Assembly (NCBI RefSeq): GCF_002067135.1
Contig: NZ_CP020105.1
Span: 4,774,001 to 4,838,000, forward strand
Length of the DNA stretch: 64,000 bases
Source: Spirosoma rigui
GTDB lineage: Bacteria; Bacteroidota; Bacteroidia; Cytophagales; Spirosomataceae
Direction: 5' to 3'
Part shown: piece by piece, positions 1-10,167 of the stretch
Layout: each line of letters begins with the position of its first letter
How positions within the stretch are numbered: the stretch's first letter is position 1
Position numbers and translations under genes: made by a program
The notes under the pieces: generated by a model
The model's input: only the letters and a program-made list of their open reading frames with translations
Told to the model about the DNA's origin: nothing
Databases searched by the model: none

Positions 1-49
1 AATGGACAGATTTACTGCCGTTGCCATCAATCATACTTATTAATCATTT

Positions 50-3000
50 ATGAAAAACTTATTACTTCGAACGTATCGAATTGTGCCTCTACTCCTGCTG
101 GGTTGGCTGTGGTGTGCGGGTGCAATAGCTCAGGACCGCCGAGTAACGGGACGGGTGAAAGACGAAACCGGCGCCGGACTGCCGGGGGTGAGTGTCGTGC
201 TGAAAGGGAGCCAGACGGGTACCACCACCGACGCCGACGGGCAGTACAGCCTGGCCACAACGGGCAGCAACCCCACGCTTGTTTTCTCCTACGTAGGGTA
301 TATATCCCAGGAAGTAGCGGTTGGCAACCGGACATCGGTCGATCTGTCGCTGAAAGCCGACGACAAGGTACTCGACGAGATTGTGGTCATCGGTTACGGT
401 ACAACCCGCAAATCTGACCTGACCGGATCGGTAGCTACGGTAAAGCAGTCACAGTTGCAGGAGCGTCCCGCCCCCTCGCTGGCGCAGGCCCTGTCGGGTC
501 GGATGCCCGGCGTTCAGGTGAACACCAACTCGGGTCGGCCGGGTGGCCGGACCACCATCCGGGTACGGGGTTTTAGCTCGATCAACTCATCGAACAACCC
601 ACTCTATGTAGTTGACGGAGTTATGCTGCCGCAAGGTACGCAGGCCCAGTACGGCTCGGCCATCGATTACATCAACCCGAACGACATTGTTTCGGTTGAA
701 GTGCTGAAAGATGCCTCCTCAACGGCTATCTACGGTGCACGGGGAGCCAACGGCGTTGTGCTGGTCACCACCAAAAAAGGCAAAGCGGGCGAAGGACAGG
801 TAACCTACAACGCCGATTTCAGCGTAAATACCATCGGACCAAACCGCCCGCGGGTATTGAATGCCCGTGAGTATCTGGCAACGGAAGACCTCGCCTACGC
901 GAATATTGCCAAATACGATCCGACTGGCTGGGCCTCCGGTAAATACAAGAACCTGGACCCGATTGCCAGACGGAGAGAATACAGCGCCAAGTATCCGGGC
1001 GTTTTTGACAGCAACCTAAACCCACTCTACGATACCGACTGGTTTAAGGAGGCCACGCAGAACAAATTGTCTCAGAACCACCAGCTGGGTTTCAGCGGGG
1101 GTAATGAGCGGACCCAGTATTCGATTTCCCTCGGCTACCGGAATGACGAAGGGCTTATCAAAACCTCGTACCTGAAACGGTATTCGGGCCGCTTCACCGT
1201 TGACGATCAGGTGAAAAAATGGCTGAAGATTGGCGGTACGCTGAGCTACAACAACCAGTCGGAAAACATTGTCGACCAGAATGATGCCGTAGCGCGTCAG
1301 ATCGTTGAAGACTTTCCATTCCTGCCCGTTCAGTACGCCGATGGTACCTACGCCAACAACCGCGATTATCCGTCGGCAGAGGGTAGCTTCAGTTCGGTAC
1401 ACCGCCTGATGGGCCGGAAGTATATCCTGAACAGCCAGACCACGCTGGGTAGCCTTTACACGAATATCAACCTGGCGAAAGGGCTGGAAATGCGTACCGT
1501 ATTGGGTGCCAACGTCCTGACGCAGGAGCAAAACGAGTCGCAAACCCGGACGCTGGCCATCGGCGATCAGGGGAACGCGTCGGCCCGCAACCGGAAGGAG
1601 AGCTTCTGGTCGCTGGAGAACTACCTGACCTACAACAAGCAGTTCAACGAGAAGCACTCCCTGACCGCCCTGCTGGGGGTATCGTGGCAGGAAACGAACT
1701 TCTTCCGTATTGCGGCAATCACCCGTGGTTTCTCCACTGATTACTTTGGTTTCAACAACCTGGGCGCGGGCAGCACCAACCCGCAGGTGGAATCGGATGC
1801 CAACCGGTTTGCGTTTAACTCCTACTTCGGCCGCGTCAACTACGGCTACCTGGACAAGTACCTGCTGACCGTTACGGGCCGGGCCGATGGGTCGTCCAAG
1901 TTCGGTAACAACCACAAATTTGCGTTCTTCCCCTCGGCTGCGCTGGCGTGGCGGGTGTCGGAAGAGGATTTCCTGAAAGGCAATTCGGTTATCTCGAACC
2001 TGAAGGTACGGACCAGCTACGGTCTGACCGGTAACTCCGAAATTCCGCCTTACTCTTCGCTGGCCCTGCTGCGCTCGAACTACGCGACGGTCTATAATGA
2101 CGTACGGGTAAGCGGAACGGGTATCGACCGGCTGGCTAACCCGGATCTGCGCTGGGAGAAAACAGCCCAGGCTGATTTCGGGGTTGAACTGGGTCTGTTG
2201 AAAGGCCGCATCTCGATCGAAGCGGATTACTACTATCGCAAAACGACCGACATGCTGCTCGACGCTCCCGTACCCCGCACGAGTGGCTACGGCACGATCC
2301 GCAAGAACGTTGGGTCGATGCAGAACCAGGGCATTGAACTGGGAATCAATACCGTCAACATTGACGCAGATGGTTTCCAGTGGAATACGGCGTTCAACAT
2401 TTCGATGAACCGCAACAAGGTACTCTCGCTGGCTACCCCATCCGACATCTTTGGTGTGGGTGGTCCAAACTTTACCAACCAGACCAACATCATTCGCGTG
2501 GGTGAGCCCGTTGGTTCGTTCTGGGGACTAACCCGTCTGGGAACCTGGAGTGAAGCTGAGCGCGAAGAAGCTGCTAAGTTCACCAGCTACCGTAGCGGAT
2601 TGACGCTGCTGCCCGGCGACATCAAATACCTCGACGTGAACGGCGACAAAGCCATCACCGACGCCGACCGGAGCATCATCGGCAACGGTAGCCCAAAAGC
2701 GTGGGGCGCGCTGACGAACACCTTCCGGTACAAGAATCTGGACCTGACGTTTGAAATGCAGTACTCCTACGGGAACGACGTTATGCTGATGAACCTGCAC
2801 GCCAGCGAAGACCGGCAGGCACTGGCCAACAGCTACACGACCGTACTGAATGCCTGGACGCCCCAGAACCAGAACACACCCATTGCTGAAATTCGGGAAA
2901 CCCGCGCGGGTTACGTAACGAACGTTGACAGCCACTGGATCAAGGATGGCTCCTTCCTGCGCGGCCGCAACCTGCTGGTGGGCTACACTTTCCCCGCAGC

Positions 3001-3208
3001 CGTCACCAACCGGCTTAAGCTGAGCCGCCTGCGCGTATACGCATCGGGGCAGAACATCTTCCTGCTGGTGAAGGACAAAGTCATCGGCGATCCGGAAGTA
3101 ACACCAACCAACCAGGGCGATGGCAGCAGTGCCTTTACCCAGGGCATGATCTGGCACAACTACCCAAAACCAACGATCTACATGGTTGGCCTGCAGGTTG
3201 GCTTCTAA
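50..3208 (+). CDS. SusC/RagA-family TonB-linked outer membrane protein (pair 1)
   Basis: This 1052-aa protein is a TonB-dependent outer-membrane importer of the SusC/RagA family, which moves oligosaccharides or peptides across the outer membrane with a SusD partner lid. A signal peptide covers residues 1-28, ending AIAQ. A carboxypeptidase-regulatory-like beta domain follows (about 29-105), then the SusC signature DEIVVIGYGT (about 109-118), a plug domain (about 120-230, with LYVVDGV and LKDASSTAIYGARG) and a 22-strand-type barrel to the C terminus. The length is typical. The ATG at 50 begins directly at the signal peptide. The SusD partner starts 30 bp downstream. Only 49 bases lie upstream, so the promoter is not visible. 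The substrate cannot be read from the sequence. Confidence 0.96.
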   Translation: MKNLLLRTYRIVPLLLLGWLWCAGAIAQDRRVTGRVKDETGAGLPGVSVVLKGSQTGTTTDADGQYSLATTGSNPTLVFSYVGYISQEVAVGNRTSVDLSLKADDKVLDEIVVIGYGTTRKSDLTGSVATVKQSQLQERPAPSLAQALSGRMPGVQVNTNSGRPGGRTTIRVRGFSSINSSNNPLYVVDGVMLPQGTQAQYGSAIDYINPNDIVSVEVLKDASSTAIYGARGANGVVLVTTKKGKAGEGQVTYNADFSVNTIGPNRPRVLNAREYLATEDLAYANIAKYDPTGWASGKYKNLDPIARRREYSAKYPGVFDSNLNPLYDTDWFKEATQNKLSQNHQLGFSGGNERTQYSISLGYRNDEGLIKTSYLKRYSGRFTVDDQVKKWLKIGGTLSYNNQSENIVDQNDAVARQIVEDFPFLPVQYADGTYANNRDYPSAEGSFSSVHRLMGRKYILNSQTTLGSLYTNINLAKGLEMRTVLGANVLTQEQNESQTRTLAIGDQGNASARNRKESFWSLENYLTYNKQFNEKHSLTALLGVSWQETNFFRIAAITRGFSTDYFGFNNLGAGSTNPQVESDANRFAFNSYFGRVNYGYLDKYLLTVTGRADGSSKFGNNHKFAFFPSAALAWRVSEEDFLKGNSVISNLKVRTSYGLTGNSEIPPYSSLALLRSNYATVYNDVRVSGTGIDRLANPDLRWEKTAQADFGVELGLLKGRISIEADYYYRKTTDMLLDAPVPRTSGYGTIRKNVGSMQNQGIELGINTVNIDADGFQWNTAFNISMNRNKVLSLATPSDIFGVGGPNFTNQTNIIRVGEPVGSFWGLTRLGTWSEAEREEAAKFTSYRSGLTLLPGDIKYLDVNGDKAITDADRSIIGNGSPKAWGALTNTFRYKNLDLTFEMQYSYGNDVMLMNLHASEDRQALANSYTTVLNAWTPQNQNTPIAEIRETRAGYVTNVDSHWIKDGSFLRGRNLLVGYTFPAAVTNRLKLSRLRVYASGQNIFLLVKDKVIGDPEVTPTNQGDGSSAFTQGMIWHNYPKPTIYMVGLQVGF

Positions 3209-3238
3209 CGACTACTCAAGATTTCAAACGATACAAGA

Positions 3239-4804
3239 ATGACACGTACGCTATTAAACCGCGTCAGCAAGGTAGCCCTGGTGGGCGCTCTCCTCTGCGG
3301 GCAAGCTGGTTGCTCTGACTTTCTGGATGAACAGGCTCCGTCAAACCTGACACCAACCAATTTCTATACCATCCCCGACCATGCCGAAGCTGCGCTGGCA
3401 GCCGTATATACCGATATGCGGTTCATGGGCGACGCATCCGGAATTTTCTCGTCGAACTGGCAGTTGCTTGAAGCCCCGACCGGCACCTCAACCACGGAAA
3501 CTGCTCAGAACTCCGACCTGAACAACCTCTACGGTCTGGTCTACGATGGCAATACCCAGCACATCGTCAATTACTGGAATGGCCTCTACAAAGTGATTGC
3601 CCAGGCAAACCAGGTGCTCGACAAAGTTCCGGGTATCAACCCGATGCCCGAAGCCCAAAAAGCTAAGGTACTCGGCGAAGCACGGTTTCTGCGGGCTTGG
3701 GCCTACTTTACGGCGGTCCGGTTGTGGGGCGATGTACCACTGGTAACGAAACCACAGACCGTAACCTCGGCCGATTTCCTGCCCGCCCGTGCTTCGCAGG
3801 AAGAGGTGTACAAACTGATCGTGGAAGACCTTATTGCGGCCGAAGCGGCTGGCCTGCCCTGGACGGATGTATCCGGACGCGTTAACCTGGCGGCTACCAA
3901 ATCGCAACTGGCGAGGGTCTACCTGACCATGGCCGGTTTCCCGCTCAACAAGGGCGCGTCGTACTACAAGCTCGCGGCCGATAAAGCCTTTGAGGTGATT
4001 ACCTACGCCAACGCGAACCCCACGGCGGTCAACCTGTTCACGAACTACGAAGATCTGCACCGCGAAAGCACGGAGAACCGACTGGAGCATCTGTTCATGC
4101 TTCAGTACAATACGCTGGTAGCGGGCAACCCGATGGATAACATGTACCCCAACTTCAAACCGGTAACCTACAACGGGCCATCAGGTACGGGTAGTACAGT
4201 TCCCACATCTGCCTTCTACGCGTCTTACGAGACGGGTGATCTTCGGGCCAAGAACCAGGAAGGGTTCTTTTATACCAGCTATTTTACCAATGGCAACGGA
4301 GCCCCGTTCGACCTGGGTGCGCCGTACATCTTCAAGCATTTCAACCGCACGGCCAATGGTACGTCGGGAACAGCGGGGAACCGGCTCAACAATCTGAACG
4401 TACCCATGATTCGCTACGCCGAAGTATTGCTGATGTATGCCGAAGCGCAGAATGAGTTAGGTGCTCCCACGCAGGCAGCCTACGATGCCTTTAAACGCAT
4501 CCGTGATCGGGCCAAGCTGACGACACCCGCCCTGGGCAGCTACACGCAGGCCAGCTTCCGCGAAGCTGTCTGGCGGGAGCGCTGGCATGAACTGTGCTAC
4601 GAGCAGATCACCTGGTTTGATATGGTGCGCCTGCGGAAGGTGTACAACGAAACCACCAATGGATTCGACAACTTTGTTGGTCATATTAACAAAAGCTCCA
4701 ACCAGCCCCTACAGGAAAAGCATCTGTTGTTCCCCCTTGGCAAACAGGAAATGCTCAACAACCCAAACCTGAGACCCCAGAACCCGGGCTACCCCGGCGT
4801 CTAG
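3239..4804 (+). CDS. SusD/RagB-family nutrient-binding lipoprotein (pair 1)
   Basis: This 521-aa SusD/RagB-family surface lipoprotein captures ligand and acts as a lid on the SusC barrel encoded just upstream. It has a lipoprotein signal with acylated Cys at about residue 25 (GQAGCSDFLDE), the family TPR-like helical core (AKVLGEARFLRAWAYF, about 143-158) and the conserved C-terminal stretch in which the chain ends at a PNxxxxPQNPGYPG motif. The 30-bp gap to susC and the hairpin terminator after the stop indicate a two-gene transcript. No sugar-specific residues can be assigned by eye. Confidence 0.95.
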   Translation: MTRTLLNRVSKVALVGALLCGQAGCSDFLDEQAPSNLTPTNFYTIPDHAEAALAAVYTDMRFMGDASGIFSSNWQLLEAPTGTSTTETAQNSDLNNLYGLVYDGNTQHIVNYWNGLYKVIAQANQVLDKVPGINPMPEAQKAKVLGEARFLRAWAYFTAVRLWGDVPLVTKPQTVTSADFLPARASQEEVYKLIVEDLIAAEAAGLPWTDVSGRVNLAATKSQLARVYLTMAGFPLNKGASYYKLAADKAFEVITYANANPTAVNLFTNYEDLHRESTENRLEHLFMLQYNTLVAGNPMDNMYPNFKPVTYNGPSGTGSTVPTSAFYASYETGDLRAKNQEGFFYTSYFTNGNGAPFDLGAPYIFKHFNRTANGTSGTAGNRLNNLNVPMIRYAEVLLMYAEAQNELGAPTQAAYDAFKRIRDRAKLTTPALGSYTQASFREAVWRERWHELCYEQITWFDMVRLRKVYNETTNGFDNFVGHINKSSNQPLQEKHLLFPLGKQEMLNNPNLRPQNPGYPGV

Positions 4805-4827
4805 CGCACTCATCAGTCTGGTAGGCC

Positions 4828-4866
4828 AAAGTCCCCGGTTAAACGCAGGTTTAGCTGGGGACTTTT
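4828..4866 (+). terminator. Rho-independent terminator after SusD 1
   Basis: The arms aaagtcccc (4828-4836) and ggggacttt (4857-4865) pair perfectly. With wobble pairs the stem extends inward to about 17 bp around a gcag loop, and a short T run follows. It separates the first SusC/SusD pair from the second. Confidence 0.75.
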
Positions 4867-5007
4867 CCGTTTACAGGGCACAAACCGCGTCAATTCGCTT
4901 ATTATGCTACTGAACTGGTTAGAAAAGGTGTAGGTCATTCTTTTGAGTACAAATACGTGTACAGTATTACTCATAGACAACCTCACCTAATTTTACCAAA
5001 CCAGATT

Positions 5008-8000
5008 ATGAACAATCTTTTACGACAGGTGTACCGTGCCCTACCGGTGCTGCTACTCAGTTGGCTACTGTGTGCAGGTGCTTTTGCACAAGACCGGAAA
5101 ATTACCGGCCGTATTACAGACGGCAACGACAACAGCCCACTCCCGGGGGCAAACGTAGTCATCAAGGGTACCCAGGTGGGTATGGTTACGGATGCCGACG
5201 GACGTTTTTCACTGAATGTAGCCCCTGGTCGCGATGTCCTGACCATTTCGGCTATTGGCTATGCCGCCCAGGAGATCAAAATCGGTAACCGGACCGATAT
5301 CAGCACCGCCCTGGTGCCCGATATCAAAACCCTGAGCGAGGTAGTGGTGACCGGCTACGGCGCACAGGCCAAACGTGATATTACAGGGGCCGTCGCAACG
5401 GTCGATACCAAGCAATTGCTGTCGGTTCCGGCCACGAACGTCGGCCAGGCATTACAGGGTCGCGTGGCGGGCGTTACGGTGGGTAACGAGAACGCACCGG
5501 GCGGTGGCGTCATGGTACGTATACGGGGATTCGGTACCATCAACGATAACTCTCCGCTGTACGTAATCGACGGTGTACCAACCAAAGGTAACCTCAACAC
5601 CCTGAACCTGGGCGATATTGAAAGCCTGCAGGTGTTGAAAGATGCGTCGGCGGCTTCGATCTACGGCTCGCGGGCGGGTAACGGGGTCGTCATCATCACG
5701 ACAAAAAAAGGGAAAGCCGGCAAGCCCAAGTTTACCTACGACACCTACTTTGGTAGCCAGCGGCATGGTAAACTCCTGGACATGCTCAACACCAACGAGT
5801 ACGCCCAACTGACGTGGGAAGCGCGCAAGAACTCCGGCGTTGTAGCGGCCAACGGCAATCCGAACCACGCCCAGTTCGGCAACGGCCCAACGCCCGTTAT
5901 TCCCGACTTCATCCTGCCCAGCGGTGTATCGGCCAGCGATCCGCGCGTGGCGCAGGATGCCAGTGGCAACTACATCAATTACAACAATGACATTAACTCC
6001 TCCAAGTTTCTGCTCATAACGAAAGCAAACAAGGAAGGTACCAACTGGATGGAAGAAATCCTGCGGACGGCTCCGATCCAGAACCACCAGTTGGGCGTTT
6101 CGGGCGGCAACGAAGGCGGGCGGTATGCGCTCTCGCTGAACTATTTCAACCAGGACGGTATCATGAAATACACGGGCTACAAGCGCTATTCGCTACGCTC
6201 GAACACCGAGTTTAACGTAACGAAGAAGATACGGGTTGGGCAGAACTTCCAGGCCGCCTACGGCGAGCGGGTTGGGCAGCCGAGCGGCAACAACACCGAA
6301 AGCAACCCCATTTCGTTTGCCTACCGCATCCAGCCGATCATCCCGGTCTACGACGTAGCCGGTAACTTTGCCGGAACCCGCGGGGGCGATCTGGACAACG
6401 CCTTCAACCCCATGGCGGATCTCTATCGCAACAAAGATAACGTACAGAAAGAGGTTCGCCTGTTCGGCAATGCCTTTGCCGAAGTAGACGTACTGCCTAA
6501 CCTGACGGCCCGCACCAGTTTTGGTATCGACTACAACCTGTTCAATTACCGCAACTATTCGATCCGCAACATCGAAGCCTCCGAAGCCCGTGGATCGAAC
6601 AGCTTGCAGACCAACAACAGTTACGAGTGGACCTGGACCTGGTACAACACGCTGACCTATAACCTAGCCCTGGGCGATCGTCACCGGTTCAATTTCATTG
6701 CCGGTACGGAGTCGATCAAAAACTACTTCGAATTTTTCGATGCCAGCCGTACGTCGTTTGCCGTCGATGATATCGAAAATCGCTACCTGAGCGCTGGTAC
6801 AGGGGTACAAACGAACAACGGTGGTGCCGCCAACTGGCGCCTGGCGTCGGAGTTCGCCAAGATCAACTACGGCCTGGACGATAAGTACCTGATCGACCTG
6901 ACCGTTCGTCGGGACCGTTCGTCGCGGTTTGCCAAAGAGTTCCGTTCGGCCGTGTTCCCCGCAGCCAGTGTAGGCTGGCGGTTGTCGAAAGAGAACTTCA
7001 TGCGTCCGCTAACTTTCATCGACGATCTGAAGATCCGGGCGGGTTATGGCCAAACGGGTAACCAGGAAATTGGTAACTACAACTCGTTCACGCAATTCAG
7101 TACTAATCCCATCACATCGTTCTACGACATCGGCGGCACCCGTACATCGGCCGTGCCGGGCTACGAGCTGACCCAGTTCGGTAATGCTAAAGCTAAATGG
7201 GAAACGACCACCAGCCTGAACATCGGTTTCGACGCCAGCCTGCTCAAAAATCGCCTGAGCGTTGCGTTTGACTGGTATACCCGTACCACGTCGGATATGC
7301 TGTTCCCCGTATCGGCACCGCTCACACAGGGCGTGGCCACGAACCCCTTCCAGAACATTGGTTCGATGCGCAACCGGGGAGTTGACCTGATGATCAATTA
7401 CGGCGACCGGATTGGCAGCAGCGGCCTGACCTACAACGTAGGCGCCAACTTCAGCACGTACCGCAATGAGGTAACCAAAACCACCGGCGACCCAAACACC
7501 CAGTATTTCGGTATTAACGACGAGCGCATCCAGAACTTCGTGGTTACCCAGCAGGGCTACCCCATCTCGTCATTCTACGGCTACACCATCGACGGTATTT
7601 TCCAGTCGAACGAAGAAGCGAAAGCCTATCCTGTTCAGTTTGGCAACGCAGCCAGCGAGAACGTAGCGGGCCGGTTCAAGTTCCGGGATATCAACGGCGA
7701 CGGCGTGATCAACTCCAAAGATCAGAGCATCATTGGCAGTCCCCACCCCAAATTCACCTACGGGCTGAACCTGAGCGTGAACTACAAAGGGTTTGGCCTG
7801 ACGGTATTCGGCCAGGGGGTTCAGGGCAATCAGATCTTCAACTACACCAAGTACTGGACCGACTTCCCAACGTTTGCCGGCAACCGCAGCACCCGCATGC
7901 TGTATCAGTCGTGGCGTCCGGGCAGCACCAACGCCATCCTGCCCCAGCTCCGGTCGAGCGACCAGGTTAGCATTCAGCCGTCGACCTACTACCTGGAAAG

Positions 8001-8256
8001 CGGTTCGTATTTCCGGATGAAGAACATCCAGCTAACCTACCAACTCCCCCAGGCGCTGTTGTCGAAACTCCGGATGGGCGCTACGTCGGTCTACATCCAG
8101 GGCCAGAACCTGCTGACCGCAACGAACTATTCGGGTCTGGATCCTGAAATCAACCTGCGCTCCTACTCGGCCGGTAACGACCGTCAGATCGGCGTCGACG
8201 GCGGCTCGTACCCCGTGGCTAAAACCGTACTCGTTGGCCTGAACCTTAGCTTCTAA
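5008..8256 (+). CDS. SusC/RagA-family TonB-linked outer membrane protein (pair 2)
   Basis: This 1082-aa SusC/RagA-family TonB-dependent transporter has the same plan as pair 1: signal peptide 1-28 ending GAFAQ, regulatory-like beta domain (about 29-105), SEVVVTGYGAQ motif, plug (LYVIDGV, LKDASAASIYGSRAG) and barrel ending GLNLSF. The reading frame is open from a GTG at 4957, but the ATG at 5008 is chosen because it opens directly into the signal peptide and aligns with pair 1. The signal peptides of the two SusC proteins are very alike, which suggests an old duplication. The SusD partner begins 13 bp after the stop. Confidence 0.96.
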   Translation: MNNLLRQVYRALPVLLLSWLLCAGAFAQDRKITGRITDGNDNSPLPGANVVIKGTQVGMVTDADGRFSLNVAPGRDVLTISAIGYAAQEIKIGNRTDISTALVPDIKTLSEVVVTGYGAQAKRDITGAVATVDTKQLLSVPATNVGQALQGRVAGVTVGNENAPGGGVMVRIRGFGTINDNSPLYVIDGVPTKGNLNTLNLGDIESLQVLKDASAASIYGSRAGNGVVIITTKKGKAGKPKFTYDTYFGSQRHGKLLDMLNTNEYAQLTWEARKNSGVVAANGNPNHAQFGNGPTPVIPDFILPSGVSASDPRVAQDASGNYINYNNDINSSKFLLITKANKEGTNWMEEILRTAPIQNHQLGVSGGNEGGRYALSLNYFNQDGIMKYTGYKRYSLRSNTEFNVTKKIRVGQNFQAAYGERVGQPSGNNTESNPISFAYRIQPIIPVYDVAGNFAGTRGGDLDNAFNPMADLYRNKDNVQKEVRLFGNAFAEVDVLPNLTARTSFGIDYNLFNYRNYSIRNIEASEARGSNSLQTNNSYEWTWTWYNTLTYNLALGDRHRFNFIAGTESIKNYFEFFDASRTSFAVDDIENRYLSAGTGVQTNNGGAANWRLASEFAKINYGLDDKYLIDLTVRRDRSSRFAKEFRSAVFPAASVGWRLSKENFMRPLTFIDDLKIRAGYGQTGNQEIGNYNSFTQFSTNPITSFYDIGGTRTSAVPGYELTQFGNAKAKWETTTSLNIGFDASLLKNRLSVAFDWYTRTTSDMLFPVSAPLTQGVATNPFQNIGSMRNRGVDLMINYGDRIGSSGLTYNVGANFSTYRNEVTKTTGDPNTQYFGINDERIQNFVVTQQGYPISSFYGYTIDGIFQSNEEAKAYPVQFGNAASENVAGRFKFRDINGDGVINSKDQSIIGSPHPKFTYGLNLSVNYKGFGLTVFGQGVQGNQIFNYTKYWTDFPTFAGNRSTRMLYQSWRPGSTNAILPQLRSSDQVSIQPSTYYLESGSYFRMKNIQLTYQLPQALLSKLRMGATSVYIQGQNLLTATNYSGLDPEINLRSYSAGNDRQIGVDGGSYPVAKTVLVGLNLSF

Positions 8257-8269
8257 CGCTTACTCCATC

Positions 8270-9997
8270 ATGAAAAAGACACTCTTTATAAGTTCCGTTC
8301 TCTGCCTGGCGGTGGCATCGTCCTGCTCCGACAAATTTCTTGACGTGCAGCCCAAAGCCGCCCTGGCCGTTACCACCCTCCAGAACAAAGTAGGCGTCAA
8401 CTCCCTGCTCATCGGTGCCTATGCCCTGCTCGACGGCTGGGCTACTCCCGAAGGAGCCTACCGCTCCTACCAGGCCGGTGCCGACAACTGGGTATACGGC
8501 AGCGTCGCGTCGGATGATGCCTACAAGGGTACCAACGCTGGTGACCAGCCGCCCATTTCGCTGATCGAACAGGGGTTGATCCAGTCTGACAATGTGTATT
8601 TCCGGGGCAAATGGCGCGGGATGTACGACGGTATTGCCCGTACGAACGACGTACTGCAAACCCTGGCCGTGGCCAAGGATGTGACAGACGCCGAGCGGGC
8701 ACAGATCACCGCCGAAGCCCGTTTCCTGCGGGGCCATTACCACTTCGAGCTCAAGAAGATGTATAACATGGTTCCTTACATCGATGAGAAAGTCTACAAC
8801 CCCAACGACCTGGAAAGCACCAAGGTCCCCAATAACGAGGACATCTGGCCCAAGATCGTTGCCGACCTGAAAGCAGCCTATGACGTACTGCCCACCAAGC
8901 AGTCGCAGGTAGGTCGCCCAACCAAATGGGCTGCAGCGGCTACGTTAGCCAAGGCATATCTGTTCCAGAAGAAATACGCCGAAGCCAAAGTTCTGCTCGA
9001 AGGGATCGTTGCCAGTGGCCAGTACCGACTAATGCCCAACTACCACGACAATTTCCGGGCCGCCACGAACAACAACGCTGAGTCCATTTTTGAGGTGCAG
9101 TACTCCGTCAACGACGGTGCATCGGGGGGCGAAAACGGCAATGCCGGCTCTACGCTGAACTACCCCTATGGCGGTGGTGGCGTAACGACCTGCTGCGGGT
9201 TCTTCCAGCCCTCGCAGAACCTGGTCAACGCCTTCAAGACGAGCGCCAACGGGTTGCCCCTGCTGGACACGTTCAACAACGAAGATCTCACGAGCGACCA
9301 GGGTATCGAATCCGACAAACCCTTCACACCCTACGCGGGGCCGGTCGATCCCCGACTCGACTGGACGGTTGGCCGCCGGGGTGTGCAGTACCTCGACTGG
9401 GGTGTGCATCCGGGCAAGAACTACGTGCGTGACCAGGCTTATGGCGGACCTTACTCGCCTAAGAAACACGTCATGTACCGGTCTGATGTGGGCACAAACA
9501 CCTTCGCCGGTAACCCCCGCCTGAACGCCAACAACTACCGCATGATCCGCTACAGCCACGTGCTGCTGTGGCTGGCCGAGATCGAAACCGAAATCGGCGA
9601 CCTGGACAAAGCCCGGTCTTACGTAAACCAGATCAGAAAGCGGGCCGCCAATCCCGATGGTTTCGTAAAAAATCCGGATGGCAAACCGGCGGCCAACTAC
9701 ACCATCAGCGAGTATAGCAGTCCGTGGGGTACCAAAGAGGAAGCCCGTAAGGCCGTTCAGTTCGAGCAGCGCCTGGAGTTTGCCATGGAAGGCCACCGCC
9801 GGTTTGATCTGGTCCGCTGGGGTATTGCCGCGCCTACGCTGAACGCTTACTACGCGGTAGAAGGCAAGAAGCGGAGCTACCTGAACGGTGTCCAGTTTGT
9901 GGAGAAGAAGCACGAATACTTCCCCATCCCCATTCAGGAAATCCTGAACAGCAAGAAAGGAGCAACCATAACCCTGACCCAGAATCCGGGGTACTAA
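8270..9997 (+). CDS. SusD/RagB-family nutrient-binding lipoprotein (pair 2)
   Basis: This 575-aa SusD/RagB-family surface lipoprotein partners the SusC 13 bp upstream. The lipobox Cys is at about residue 19 (AVASSCSDKFLD). The conserved helical segment AEARFLRGHYHFELKKMY (about 145-162) and the C-terminal ALNPGY-type ending (TLTQNPGY) are present. It is about 50 residues longer than SusD 1, and its loops around a CCGF stretch (about 304-307) differ, so the two systems probably bind different ligands. A hairpin terminator follows, so the downstream oxidoreductase is probably transcribed separately. Confidence 0.95.
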   Translation: MKKTLFISSVLCLAVASSCSDKFLDVQPKAALAVTTLQNKVGVNSLLIGAYALLDGWATPEGAYRSYQAGADNWVYGSVASDDAYKGTNAGDQPPISLIEQGLIQSDNVYFRGKWRGMYDGIARTNDVLQTLAVAKDVTDAERAQITAEARFLRGHYHFELKKMYNMVPYIDEKVYNPNDLESTKVPNNEDIWPKIVADLKAAYDVLPTKQSQVGRPTKWAAAATLAKAYLFQKKYAEAKVLLEGIVASGQYRLMPNYHDNFRAATNNNAESIFEVQYSVNDGASGGENGNAGSTLNYPYGGGGVTTCCGFFQPSQNLVNAFKTSANGLPLLDTFNNEDLTSDQGIESDKPFTPYAGPVDPRLDWTVGRRGVQYLDWGVHPGKNYVRDQAYGGPYSPKKHVMYRSDVGTNTFAGNPRLNANNYRMIRYSHVLLWLAEIETEIGDLDKARSYVNQIRKRAANPDGFVKNPDGKPAANYTISEYSSPWGTKEEARKAVQFEQRLEFAMEGHRRFDLVRWGIAAPTLNAYYAVEGKKRSYLNGVQFVEKKHEYFPIPIQEILNSKKGATITLTQNPGY

Positions 9998-10102
9998 GCC
10001 GTTGGTTCAGCAAGCCGGGCAACATGGCGTGGTACGTTTGCGGACAGATCGGCCCGCTCACTGTACCAGCCGTTAACCCGATTCTCTGAACCCCGCCCAT
10101 AG

Positions 10103-10148
10103 GTGGTCAGCCAGCACAGTATAACGTGTCGGCTGACCACTTTTTGTT
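10103..10148 (+). terminator. Rho-independent terminator after SusD 2
   Basis: Arms gtggtcagcc (10103-10112) and ggctgaccac (10131-10140) pair perfectly, with further inner pairing (cac/gtg), and are followed by ttttt. The hairpin covers the possible GTG start at 10126 of the next gene, which favours the ATG at 10168. Confidence 0.75.
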
Positions 10149-10167
10149 TTTCCAAACCGCTGAACCC

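Noticed and set aside
1016-1915. A 299-codon open frame antisense to SusC 1
   Set aside because: It overlaps a clear SusC coding sequence, has no motif, and its length is explained by the GC-rich codon bias that leaves stop-free antisense frames.
9029-9913. A 294-codon antisense frame in SusD 2
   Set aside because: Shadow of SusD; no start context or motif.
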